Shown: positions 50,450 to 58,782 of the stretch, one piece after another
Layout of the letters: each line of letters begins with the position of its first letter
Numbering within the stretch: position 1 is the stretch's first letter
DNA from: a virus
Length of the DNA stretch: 64,000 nt
IMG/VR virus record: IMGVR_UViG_3300025648_000526
Coordinates: 1-64,000 of that record
Strand: one strand, 5' to 3'
Notes under the pieces: generated by a model
Told to the model about the DNA's origin: nothing
What the model saw: the letters and a program-made list of their open reading frames with translations, nothing else
Database searches by the model: none
Made by a program: the position numbers and the translations under genes

Positions 50450-51147
50450 CAAATCTATACAACGACAATTCCGATATCCAAAAAAATCAAAATATGTATG
50501 ACAGTTACAATAACTTTATGTTTAGTAATGATAGAGTTGTGTTTAATAAGTTATACAGTAAAATGTATTTCTATGAAATGACAAAACATCTACCTGGCGA
50601 TATTGTTGAGTGTGGAGTTTTCAAAGGTTCAGGAATCTTGGCATGGTTAAAAATATTGGCCATGAACGAACCTAATAGTATCAAGAAAGTAATGGGTTAT
50701 GATTTTTTTGATCCAAGTTTTGTTGATGATATGAAAACTGGTGTAGATAAAGATACAATGAAGCAAGTTTTTACAAGAGATAAAAATTTAATTGTAGATG
50801 ATGTTTCGTATGAAGGAATTCAAAATAAAATTATTAATGCTGGTTTTGATTCATCAAAGTTTGAGTTGATTAAAGGTGATATCATTGAAACCTCACAAAA
50901 TACAGTAGAAGAAAAACCAGGTTTAAGAATCAGTATATTGTATTTGGATATGGACCTAGATAAACCAACATATGCAGCACTCAAAACATTTTGGAATAAT
51001 ATTGTAACTGGCGGAGTAATTGTATTTGATGAATATGCTTATCATAGTTGGAGTGAATCGAATGGTGCAGATGATTTTATTAAAGAAATGGGTCTAACAT
51101 TACATACAACCGGTATTAAAGCGCCAACCGCTTATATTATAAAATGA
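50446..51147 (+). CDS. TylF/macrocin-type O-methyltransferase
   Basis: A 233-residue SAM methyltransferase: 'LPGDIVECGVFKGSGILAW' (SAM loop, ~55), 'KVMGYDFFDPSFVDDM', 'RISILYLDMDLDKPTYAALKTFW' (in parts; metal Asp) and 'GGVIVFDEYAYHSW'. This is the TylF family, which methylates sugar hydroxyls in a metal-dependent way. It overlaps both neighbours by 4 bp. Confidence 0.9.
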   Translation: MTNLYNDNSDIQKNQNMYDSYNNFMFSNDRVVFNKLYSKMYFYEMTKHLPGDIVECGVFKGSGILAWLKILAMNEPNSIKKVMGYDFFDPSFVDDMKTGVDKDTMKQVFTRDKNLIVDDVSYEGIQNKIINAGFDSSKFELIKGDIIETSQNTVEEKPGLRISILYLDMDLDKPTYAALKTFWNNIVTGGVIVFDEYAYHSWSESNGADDFIKEMGLTLHTTGIKAPTAYIIK

Positions 51148-51614
51148 AATATATTGCACATCGTGGTCTTTTTGATGGTCCAGATAAAGATAAAGAAAAT
51201 AGTCCTACTCAAATCAATCAAGCTTTAATTAAAGGATTTGATGTTGAAGTTGATGTTTGGTTTGTAGATAATCAATGGTATCTTGGCCATGATAGTCCAA
51301 CATACAAAGTTGAATATAGTTTTTTAGAAGATTCTAGATTTTGGATTCACGCAAAAAATTTAGATGCTCTATATGTATTGGGTGCCGATTCAAAATTAAA
51401 TTTCTTTTGGCATCAAGAAGATAACTTCACTTTAACTTCTAAAGGTTATATTTGGACTTATCCAGATAAACCATTAACCAAGAATAGTATTTGTGTTTTA
51501 CCTGAATGGAACAATGATATCTCTAAAGGATATAATCCTGATTGTTATGGAATTTGTTCGGATTTTGTATCTATTATTACCAAAACTCAATTTTCCGATA
51601 TCTATATATCATAG
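51144..51614 (+). CDS. Short glycerophosphodiester phosphodiesterase-like protein
   Basis: A 156-residue protein with GDPD-family marks: 'AHRGLFDGPD', 'ENSPTQINQALIKGFDVEVDVWFVD' (in parts; E-x-D metal pair) and 'YLGHDSPTY' (second His). It is shorter than full GDPD barrels (~240 aa), so it is a minimal or degenerate version. It ends the glycan island. Confidence 0.8.
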   Translation: MKYIAHRGLFDGPDKDKENSPTQINQALIKGFDVEVDVWFVDNQWYLGHDSPTYKVEYSFLEDSRFWIHAKNLDALYVLGADSKLNFFWHQEDNFTLTSKGYIWTYPDKPLTKNSICVLPEWNNDISKGYNPDCYGICSDFVSIITKTQFSDIYIS

Positions 51615-51655
51615 CCAACAATTCTAGCGTTCCAAAAGCAAAAGCATCAAAGTTG

Positions 51656-51663
51656 TATAAATA
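51656..51663 (+). promoter_or_regulatory. T4-type late promoter TATAAATA before the packaged-protein operon
   Basis: An exact TATAAATA stands in the 96-bp gap between the glycan island and the ligase-like gene, 47 bp before its ATG. It is well placed for late expression of the following proteins. Confidence 0.6.
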
Positions 51664-51710
51664 GGTAATCGTTACAGGCAACCATAGTGTGTTGCAGTCA
51701 GAAAGATTTA

Positions 51711-52892
51711 ATGATAACATTCAAGACGTTTTTAAAAGAAGAATACGAGCCATCACCAGAAGGCAAACTTAAGCACATTCATCATGCTGAAGACAGGCCT
51801 TTATTACATGGTGGCAAAGGTTTTACTCACGCCTTCAATGCATTAAATCAAGCGCACGAACACATAAAATCTGGCGGTCACAGTTCAGCATTAACAATGA
51901 AATATGATGGTTCGCCTGCTGTTGTTTTTGGTCATCATCCAGAAACAGGTAAATTCTTTGTAGCATCCAAATCAGCATTCAATAAAAATCCAAAGTTGAA
52001 TTATACCCATAAGGATATAGAAAAGAATCACGGCCATGCGCCTGGTCTTATGGACAAACTCCATGACGCTTTAAATCATCTCAAAAAAGTATCACCTAAA
52101 ACAGGCGTTTATCAAGGTGATATGATGTTTGGTTCAACTGATAAAAAAGAAACTAAAAACGGTGTTTCTTTCACTCCTAATACCATTACATATACAGGAA
52201 AAGGTGAAGAAGCAAATAAGATTAGAAAATCTAAAATGGGTGTTATTGTTCACACACAATATCATGGTGACAATATTGCTTCAATGAAAGCAGACCCACA
52301 TCCAGATTTACATAACTTCGCACAACATCCAGATGTATGGCACAAATCAGCCAATCACGATACTAAACAAGTCCATTATTCAGAAAATGACCAAAAAGAA
52401 TTTAATTCTCATATGGCCGCAGCAAAAGCAATACATGATGAACATAAATCAACAATGTATAAAGCTACACAACCACATCAAGGAGATGCTGGGCATTTAG
52501 CAACATATATAAATCATACAGTCAGAACAGGTGAAACTCCATCTGCTGAAGGACTTAAAAAGCATATAGCTAGTAAGTATAAAAAAGAGATTGATAAGTT
52601 AAAAACACCAGCAGCACAATCTCGTAAAGCAAGTGAAGCTAATAAGCATGCAGACCATATAGATAACAATAAAGAACACTATAATAATTTGTTGAAAATG
52701 CATCATCATTTACAGCAAGCAAAAGATATATTAGTTAATAATTTAAACCAACATGAGGGCGGTTTAGAACACCATATTGGTAAAAAGAGAACAAATCCAG
52801 AAGGGTTTGTTATCAATCATGCTGGTGAACCAACAAAATTAGTTAATAGAGCAGAATTTAGTAAAGCCAACCTTTTAAAAGTGAGAAAATGA
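51711..52892 (+). CDS. Ligase-like nucleotidyltransferase with capsid-targeting-like N-terminus
   Basis: A 393-residue protein. Residues 1-10 (MITFKTFLKE) resemble a capsid targeting sequence with an LxE cut site. Residue 64 begins 'KYDGSPAVVFG', the KxDG motif I of DNA/RNA ligase-type nucleotidyltransferases; 'GVYQGDMMFG' could be motif III, and 'EGFVINHAGEPTKLVN' from Glu364 fits motifs IV and V. The region between is His- and Lys-rich and longer than in small ligases. I infer a polynucleotide ligase or related NTase that may be packaged. ATG 51711 is the start. Confidence 0.7.
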   Translation: MITFKTFLKEEYEPSPEGKLKHIHHAEDRPLLHGGKGFTHAFNALNQAHEHIKSGGHSSALTMKYDGSPAVVFGHHPETGKFFVASKSAFNKNPKLNYTHKDIEKNHGHAPGLMDKLHDALNHLKKVSPKTGVYQGDMMFGSTDKKETKNGVSFTPNTITYTGKGEEANKIRKSKMGVIVHTQYHGDNIASMKADPHPDLHNFAQHPDVWHKSANHDTKQVHYSENDQKEFNSHMAAAKAIHDEHKSTMYKATQPHQGDAGHLATYINHTVRTGETPSAEGLKKHIASKYKKEIDKLKTPAAQSRKASEANKHADHIDNNKEHYNNLLKMHHHLQQAKDILVNNLNQHEGGLEHHIGKKRTNPEGFVINHAGEPTKLVNRAEFSKANLLKVRK

Positions 52893-54805
52893 AGACCTTT
52901 TTAGAATTAGTAGAAGAAAAACAATCGACACATAAACCTGTGGTGGTAGGTTTTGGTCGTATGAATCCTCCTACATCAGGTCATCTAAAACTTATTGATA
53001 AGGTTAGAGAAATAGCAGATAAAAACAAAGCTAAACATAAAGTTATTGTTACTCATACACAAGATTCAAAAAGAAATCCATTATCAGGCCAACAAAAACT
53101 TAAACATTTAAAAAGATATTCACCTGGTACTAATTTTGAAACATCTTCAAAAGACCATCCAACTATATTACATCATGCTGCTAAATTGCATGCTCAAGGA
53201 CACGACCATTTGATTATGGTTGCTGGTTCTGATAGAGTTAAAGAATATCAGGACTTATTACACAAATACAATGGTAAAGAAGGACAACACGGTTACTTCA
53301 ATTTCAAAAAGATAGAAGTTAAGTCAGCAGGCCATCGTGATCCAGATTCGGAAGGTGCAGAAGGTATGTCTGGTACAAAGATGAGAGAACACGCTAAGAA
53401 CAATGATTTCTCATCATTTAGACAAGGTGTTCCATCTCATGTTCCTGACCATCACGCTAGAGAATTAATGAAAGATGTTCGTAGAGGCATGGGTCTTAAT
53501 GAACAATTCGATAGAGGTATGTTTAAAGCAATATTTGTGACTGGTGGTCCAGGTTCAGGTAAAGATATTGTTATTCGTGAAGCTATTGCTGAATCAAAGA
53601 TTACTGAATTAAACTTTACACAAGTGGTAGATATTCTTAACGATAAACAAAAACTTGCTATGAAATCAATGAATCCTAGAAATGAAGCAGTCAGAACAAG
53701 AGGTCCATTAATTATCAACGGTCCAGCTGATGATTTAGAAAAAATCAATCATATCAAAGAAGAATTAGAAGAACTTGGTTACGAAACCATGATGATTTTT
53801 GTCAATACAACTAACGAAGTATCTAAAGAAAGAAATACTTTACTATCCAGAATGATGGTTGAATCTATTAGACAGGATAAGTGGAGTAAATCTCAAGAAA
53901 ATACTAAATATTTCATTGAGGCATTTAACAACTTTGTTGCCTTTGATAATACAGGTTATATTGATACAAAAGAAGAAGATATCAATGACATCTATCAATC
54001 AACAAAGATATTTTTAGATGCTAAGGCGATAAACGAAACAGTTGATGATTGGTATTTGAGAAACATTAACTTGAATGAAAAAGTTAATGAATTATTCAAT
54101 GAAAAAGATGCCAAAGGTATTCAACTTAAAACTGTAGGTAAATATAATGCTTTCTATAAAGCAAAAGGTCCTGCAGATATTAAAAGAGATAATCGCACAA
54201 GTAGATTTAGTGTTACAAGTGACAATACACTAAAAGGTGACCAAATTAAAGGTAATGTATTACCTAGAAAAGACCCAAACGGTCAAGGTCATTCGGGTGG
54301 TTCTTGGTCTGGTGCTTATAATGAAGCAGCACCAACATTAACTTGGAATAAACCACCAAAAGAACCAAACTTTAATTATGACAATGATAAGAACAAGAAG
54401 TTAAAAAGAGGTAATAGTTCATTAAGTGCTGGTCGAGTGACTCAACCACCAGGCTTAGGAAGAACATACGATACAAGAGCAGGTGGTCAAGGTGCCGCAG
54501 CAGGTGCCGGACTTGGCGACCAAACATATAGCGAAGATAGAGAATATAGTAACGCAAGTCAGAACGGTACAGCAATGCTAGGTGCTAAATTAGAACCTAA
54601 TCCATTAGCAGAAAAGAAACCGTTTAATAAATTTAGAAAAAGCATTAAAGAGTTTAATGGCTTTCAAAATGATGTAGAATCTGGTGTTGGTGGTGTCTTG
54701 GGCGGTTCAGACAATAAAGAACGTATGGACAGTTATAAAGACCCTATTAGACATATACAAAATGACTATTCATTAAAGAAGAAGAAGAAAAATGCTAAAA
54801 TTTAA
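52889..54805 (+). CDS. NMNAT-like adenylyltransferase plus P-loop kinase fusion, possibly packaged
   Basis: A 638-residue protein. Residues 1-10 (MKTFLELVEE) look like a capsid targeting sequence. Residues ~18-190 are a nucleotidyltransferase: 'VVGFGRMNPPTSGHLKLID' (TxGH) and 'GMSGTKMREHAK' (ISxTxxR-like). Residues ~212-390 are a P-loop domain: 'FVTGGPGSGKDIVIREAI'. The order recalls NadR (NMN adenylyltransferase plus ribosylnicotinamide kinase). The C-terminal ~240 residues are disordered, Gly/Asn/Pro-rich. LNE, INE and LAE sites lie between the domains and could be gp21 cut sites. Confidence 0.75.
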   Translation: MKTFLELVEEKQSTHKPVVVGFGRMNPPTSGHLKLIDKVREIADKNKAKHKVIVTHTQDSKRNPLSGQQKLKHLKRYSPGTNFETSSKDHPTILHHAAKLHAQGHDHLIMVAGSDRVKEYQDLLHKYNGKEGQHGYFNFKKIEVKSAGHRDPDSEGAEGMSGTKMREHAKNNDFSSFRQGVPSHVPDHHARELMKDVRRGMGLNEQFDRGMFKAIFVTGGPGSGKDIVIREAIAESKITELNFTQVVDILNDKQKLAMKSMNPRNEAVRTRGPLIINGPADDLEKINHIKEELEELGYETMMIFVNTTNEVSKERNTLLSRMMVESIRQDKWSKSQENTKYFIEAFNNFVAFDNTGYIDTKEEDINDIYQSTKIFLDAKAINETVDDWYLRNINLNEKVNELFNEKDAKGIQLKTVGKYNAFYKAKGPADIKRDNRTSRFSVTSDNTLKGDQIKGNVLPRKDPNGQGHSGGSWSGAYNEAAPTLTWNKPPKEPNFNYDNDKNKKLKRGNSSLSAGRVTQPPGLGRTYDTRAGGQGAAAGAGLGDQTYSEDREYSNASQNGTAMLGAKLEPNPLAEKKPFNKFRKSIKEFNGFQNDVESGVGGVLGGSDNKERMDSYKDPIRHIQNDYSLKKKKKNAKI

Positions 54806-55487
54806 ACAATATCTTGACGAAGTTAAGAAACCTACAGGTGCCTTAAAAAAGGCTTGTTGGAAAGGTTATACAGCAATTGGTACTAAACAAAAGAATGGTA
54901 GAACAGTACCAAACTGTGTACCTGAAGAAGTAGAACAAGTAAATGAAATAGACAAAGAAACAGTTAAGAGATATTTGGATAAAGTTACAACAGACCAATT
55001 AAAAAAGACTGGCTATCAACCTGATATGTATGGTAAATTAGTACCAAAAAGACAAAAAGGTGTTGATAACGCATTTAAGAGATTACAAGTTAAGCCTACA
55101 ACAGAAGAACTTGAAGAATTGTTTGATATTTTAGAAGAAGTAGTTGATGGCATCGCAGAAGAAAGTAATATTGATCCAGATATTCTTTGGGAAAATCTTG
55201 AAGATGTTTCAGATGAAGAACTATACGAAACTGCCGCTTGGCGCAGAAAAGAAGGTAAAAGTCCTACAGGTGGTTTAAATGCAAAAGGAATTGCTTCTTA
55301 TCGTAGAGAGAATCCAGGATCTAAATTAAAAAAGGCCGTTACAGGCAAAGTAAAACCAGGAAGTAAAGCCGCTAAACGCAGAAAATCATTCTGTGCTAGA
55401 ATGGGTGGAATGCCTGGACCAATGAAAAAACCAGATGGTAAACCAACAAGAAAAGCACTCGCATTACGCAAGTGGAAATGCAGATAA
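54792..55487 (+). CDS. Late protein with targeting-like N-terminus and basic Cys-containing C-terminus
   Basis: A 231-residue protein. It begins MLKFKQYLDE (targeting-like, LDE cut site), followed by 'KKACWKGYTAIGTKQKNG' and 'VPNCVPEE', elements seen in other T4-like late proteins. The middle is acidic and helical. The C-terminal ~50 residues 'RRKSFCARMGGMPGPMKKPDG' and 'TRKALALRKWKC' match a conserved domain (DUF6321 as I recall) found in marine phage virion-associated proteins. Probably a capsid-internal protein. It overlaps its neighbour by 14 bp. Confidence 0.65.
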   Translation: MLKFKQYLDEVKKPTGALKKACWKGYTAIGTKQKNGRTVPNCVPEEVEQVNEIDKETVKRYLDKVTTDQLKKTGYQPDMYGKLVPKRQKGVDNAFKRLQVKPTTEELEELFDILEEVVDGIAEESNIDPDILWENLEDVSDEELYETAAWRRKEGKSPTGGLNAKGIASYRRENPGSKLKKAVTGKVKPGSKAAKRRKSFCARMGGMPGPMKKPDGKPTRKALALRKWKCR

Positions 55488-55500
55488 AGGAGAAATAAAA

Positions 55501-57522
55501 ATGTTTCAAAAAGATAAAGTAACCCAATCAATGATTGATGCCGTTAACCAAGTATTAGGAGAGGCTAAAGTTGAACCAGCTAAACCTGATCCAGAGGCTA
55601 TTGCTCGTAAAAAGAAACTAGACGCATTACGAGATAAACAAGATGCTGAAAAGGCAGAAAAAGGACATTCTCCATCTGCTACCCGTAAGGTTGCTGGTCA
55701 TGCTTACGGTGGTGCTAAACAAAAAGATGATGAAATGGATGAAGAAGTTAAATTAGATGAAGCTGAAATGGATGAATCTGGCTTACGCATGGCTGCACAT
55801 GCTGCTCACAAAGCAGGCCAATCACATTTTGAATTCAAAGGCAAAAAATATCCAGTTAAGGTTACAGAAGATGGTAAAGTTGATTGTGACTATGCTAAAG
55901 TTAAAGATATTGCTAGAAAAGAAGTTAAGGGTCATGAAAAATCAATGCATAAAGAAGAATTATCTTTTGCTAAGAAATTAAAATCAATGTTAGAAGCAAA
56001 AGGTCCTTTAGCAGGTGCTCCTGACGTATTCACCGATAACAATCTTGGTGAAGAAGAAATGTCTGATGCTCAAATGAAGAAAAGAGAAAAAATTGTAATG
56101 AGCATGAAAGATAAAACTGCTCAGTTTAAAGCAAAGTATGGTAAAAATTGGAAAAATGTAATGTATGCTACTGCTACTAAGCAAGCGATGAAAGAAGATG
56201 CAGACATTACTAAACCTAATACAGAAAATAAAGGTGAAACAAAAGAAAGACAAAAGATTACTACTAATCCAGGTCCTGTAGATATCAAAACAGATGACAA
56301 ATTAGGTAAACCTACTCCACAAGCTTATTTCACATCTAAAGAATTAGAGCAAGTAACACAAGAAGAAGTTATGGGTGAATTAAAACATTTACGCCATAAA
56401 GAAAAAGGAGAGCATAAAAAGAGAGTGTCTGATTTTAAAAAACATCACGACAAACATCAAGTAGATGATGGATGTGACCATTATCAAGAAGATATTGAAT
56501 TTGATTTAATCGATGAAGGTAAAGATGATGGTGATTATACTCATGTTGCTCACTACGAAGACAATGATGGTAACTGGATGGCTAAATTATTAATCGATGC
56601 TGAACATGACGGTCATGCTATTGAAACAGCAAACAAAGCTATGGGTAAAGGTCCATTTGCTGGTTTAAGAGTTCGTAAGATTGAACGAGTAATGAAAGTT
56701 CATGACGGTAGAATGCAAGAAGAAGTAGAACAACTTGATGAGTTGGATCCAAAAACTTTAGCATCATATGCTAAGAAAGCCTCTCATGATGCTCGTATTA
56801 AACAAACAGTAGCTAGAGATTTTCTTGCTAAATCTAATACAGCTAGAAGTCCAAGAAAAAAAGAAACATGGTCTAGTCTTTCTAAAAAGTACCAAAGTGG
56901 TGCATGGAAAAGAGAAAAAGGCCATGATTTAGCTATTGATAAGTTAGCTAAAGAAGATGTAGAATATATTGATGAAGGCAAGATGAAAGATATCTACACT
57001 TCAATGATGATGCATGCTGATAAAAAAGGTTATAAGAGCCATAAAGAATTTACACCAGCTGATTATACTGCTGTAGGTAAAGAACATGGTATTTCAGGTA
57101 AAGATTTAGCAGTAATTGCTGGTCATAAAACAGCATCACAAGTTGCTAAAGAAGAAACTGAAGTTGAAATCAATGAAGGCAAAATGAAAGATATCTACAC
57201 TTCAATGATGAACCATGCTGATAAAAAAGGATACAAAAGTCATAAAGAATTTACTTCAGCAGACTACAATGCAGTAGGCAAAGAACATGGCATTTCAGGT
57301 AAAGATTTAGCAGTTATTGCTGGTCATAAAACAGCATCACAAGTTGCTAAAGAAGAAGCAGAAGGTTCATGGCAAAAAGAATCACCATGGAAAAAATCAC
57401 CTGGTACTGTAACAGATAAGTCTGGTGCTAAACATACACCAATGTCTAGAGTTAAAGATATTGCTAAACAAGCACTAAAAAAAGTAAAACAAGAAACAAT
57501 GATGGGTAAAATTTCTAACTAA
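55501..57522 (+). CDS. Large charged late protein with tandem 67-residue repeat
   Basis: A 673-residue Lys/Glu-rich protein, largely disordered by composition, with many LxE/IxE sites ('LDEAEMDE', 'IDEGK', 'INEGK'). It has short folded islands: 'HKAGQSHFEFKGKKYPVKV', the 'DNDGNWMAKLLIDAEHDGHAIE' part, and near the C-terminus two near-identical units 'KMKDIYTSMM...' (56971 and 57172, period 201 bp). ATG 55501 follows AAGGAG. I infer an internal head protein that is cleaved by gp21 into parts. No enzyme motif is recognised. Confidence 0.65.
   Translation: MFQKDKVTQSMIDAVNQVLGEAKVEPAKPDPEAIARKKKLDALRDKQDAEKAEKGHSPSATRKVAGHAYGGAKQKDDEMDEEVKLDEAEMDESGLRMAAHAAHKAGQSHFEFKGKKYPVKVTEDGKVDCDYAKVKDIARKEVKGHEKSMHKEELSFAKKLKSMLEAKGPLAGAPDVFTDNNLGEEEMSDAQMKKREKIVMSMKDKTAQFKAKYGKNWKNVMYATATKQAMKEDADITKPNTENKGETKERQKITTNPGPVDIKTDDKLGKPTPQAYFTSKELEQVTQEEVMGELKHLRHKEKGEHKKRVSDFKKHHDKHQVDDGCDHYQEDIEFDLIDEGKDDGDYTHVAHYEDNDGNWMAKLLIDAEHDGHAIETANKAMGKGPFAGLRVRKIERVMKVHDGRMQEEVEQLDELDPKTLASYAKKASHDARIKQTVARDFLAKSNTARSPRKKETWSSLSKKYQSGAWKREKGHDLAIDKLAKEDVEYIDEGKMKDIYTSMMMHADKKGYKSHKEFTPADYTAVGKEHGISGKDLAVIAGHKTASQVAKEETEVEINEGKMKDIYTSMMNHADKKGYKSHKEFTSADYNAVGKEHGISGKDLAVIAGHKTASQVAKEEAEGSWQKESPWKKSPGTVTDKSGAKHTPMSRVKDIAKQALKKVKQETMMGKISN
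56971..57357 (+). repeat. Tandem in-frame repeat (2 x 201 bp period)
   Basis: Two copies starting at 56971 and 57172 encode 'EGKMKDIYTSMM' through 'AGHKTASQVAKEE'. The ~62-residue units are nearly identical in protein, with mostly silent DNA differences. Each unit begins right after a putative protease site (IDE or INE). Confidence 0.9.
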
Positions 57523-57532
57523 AGAGAACAAC

Positions 57533-58732
57533 ATGGCTAAAACACTAAAAGATGTAATTAAAAAGAATATTGCACCAGCAAGCAGATTTGGAAAAAATCC
57601 ATCTGATCCTTGGTCAGTAAAATCTAATATCAATGAAACAGCTATGCTAGATAAATTCTTATCATCTAGAGGAATTAATCCTAAATTTGCTGCCGTTGAT
57701 ACAAAAGATGCTTATGCTAAATCTAATGAATTTAAGAAATGGTTAAGAGACCATCAATCAGGCACTCAAATGGAAGATATGACAACTAGCCGATATGCTG
57801 GTGATGCTCGTTCTAAAGATGTTCATTCACCTACAGCACAAAGAGAAAAAGATTTAGAAAAGGTTAGTAAACATCACGAAATTAAACCTGTTCATACAAA
57901 TTCATCAAAGGTTGTTACTATGAAAAAACCAACAAGTGAAGCAGCTCATCCTGATGAAAAGACCACAGATATGCTTCGTGGTCGTGTCAAAGGTGGTAAA
58001 CCAAACGAGTTTAAGAGTTATAAGATTAGAATTTCTAAAGAAGAAGTTGAATACACTACAGAAATAGCAGCTTCAGTAATGGCTTCAAAATTAAATAAAG
58101 ACGCAGATGAAAATCGCACTAGCATTGATGCTGAAGAATTGACTACAGACACTTTAGCTGGTAGAGTTAAAGGCGGTAAAGCTAATGCTGTATTATCATA
58201 TAAAATTAGATTATCTCATGCTAAAGGTGAAGATGCTGATACTTTAGATGTAACAAAAGAACCAGAAGATTCTAGTTTTCCACACAGAGAACAGTTTGAA
58301 ATACAAGAAGACTTAATAGGTGATACAAAATCAGCAACAATTTCACCAGCAGATGGAGCAAACGGTGGCGCAGAATCTGTTACAAAAAAATTATCTAGAA
58401 AAGCTCAATTAATTTTAGGTGTAGTTAAAAAAAGAGCTATGAAAGAAGATATGCATGATTGGGAAAAAGAAGATAAATCTGTAGCATCTTATGGTAAAAA
58501 ACCTAAATTTGAAAAGCAAGAAGATAAGAATGCAGAAAATAATAATGGTGAAAAGAAATCTGAAGCTGCAGGCACATTATCTGGCGGTACTACACTAACA
58601 GGTGAGAAAAGAGATACAGTAGAACTTGATCCATTGATGAGAAGTCGTCCTAATCAACCAGATCCAACAAAGAAGAAAGACGACAAAAAAGATGACAAGA
58701 AAGACAAGCCTAAAGAAGCACCAAGAGGCTAG
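57533..58732 (+). CDS. Charged late protein with duplicated motif
   Basis: A 399-residue Lys-rich protein, mostly extended. N-terminal folded part 'KTLKDVIKKNIAPASRFG' and 'LDKFLSSRGINPKFAAVDTKDAY' (in parts). Two copies of a 25-residue motif 'TTD-x-L-x-GRVKGGK' at 57962 and 58142. The C-terminus is a Lys/Asp/Pro tail. It continues the series of putative core or internal proteins. It lacks the targeting-like start but contains an 'INETAML' site. Confidence 0.55.
   Translation: MAKTLKDVIKKNIAPASRFGKNPSDPWSVKSNINETAMLDKFLSSRGINPKFAAVDTKDAYAKSNEFKKWLRDHQSGTQMEDMTTSRYAGDARSKDVHSPTAQREKDLEKVSKHHEIKPVHTNSSKVVTMKKPTSEAAHPDEKTTDMLRGRVKGGKPNEFKSYKIRISKEEVEYTTEIAASVMASKLNKDADENRTSIDAEELTTDTLAGRVKGGKANAVLSYKIRLSHAKGEDADTLDVTKEPEDSSFPHREQFEIQEDLIGDTKSATISPADGANGGAESVTKKLSRKAQLILGVVKKRAMKEDMHDWEKEDKSVASYGKKPKFEKQEDKNAENNNGEKKSEAAGTLSGGTTLTGEKRDTVELDPLMRSRPNQPDPTKKKDDKKDDKKDKPKEAPRG
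57962..58216 (+). repeat. Duplicated 25-codon motif, 180 bp apart
   Basis: Copies at 57962-58036 and 58142-58216 encode 'TTDMLRGRVKGGK' and 'TTDTLAGRVKGGK', each followed by 'SYKIR'. They are in frame within the 57533 gene and diverged in DNA. Confidence 0.8.
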
Positions 58733-58736
58733 ATTA

Positions 58737-58744
58737 GATAAATA
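58737..58744 (+). promoter_or_regulatory. Possible late box GATAAATA
   Basis: One mismatch to the late consensus, 39 bp before the ATG of a structural-type gene. A small TAACC/GGTTA hairpin lies between the box and the AAGGAG site. Confidence 0.4.
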
Positions 58745-58782
58745 CTTAACATAACTAACCCGAGGTTAAAAGGAGAAAAGAA

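Noticed and set aside
56971-57357. Repeat as CRISPR or DNA-level element.
   Set aside because: The period is 201 bp with conserved protein and silent changes, so it is a protein-domain duplication.
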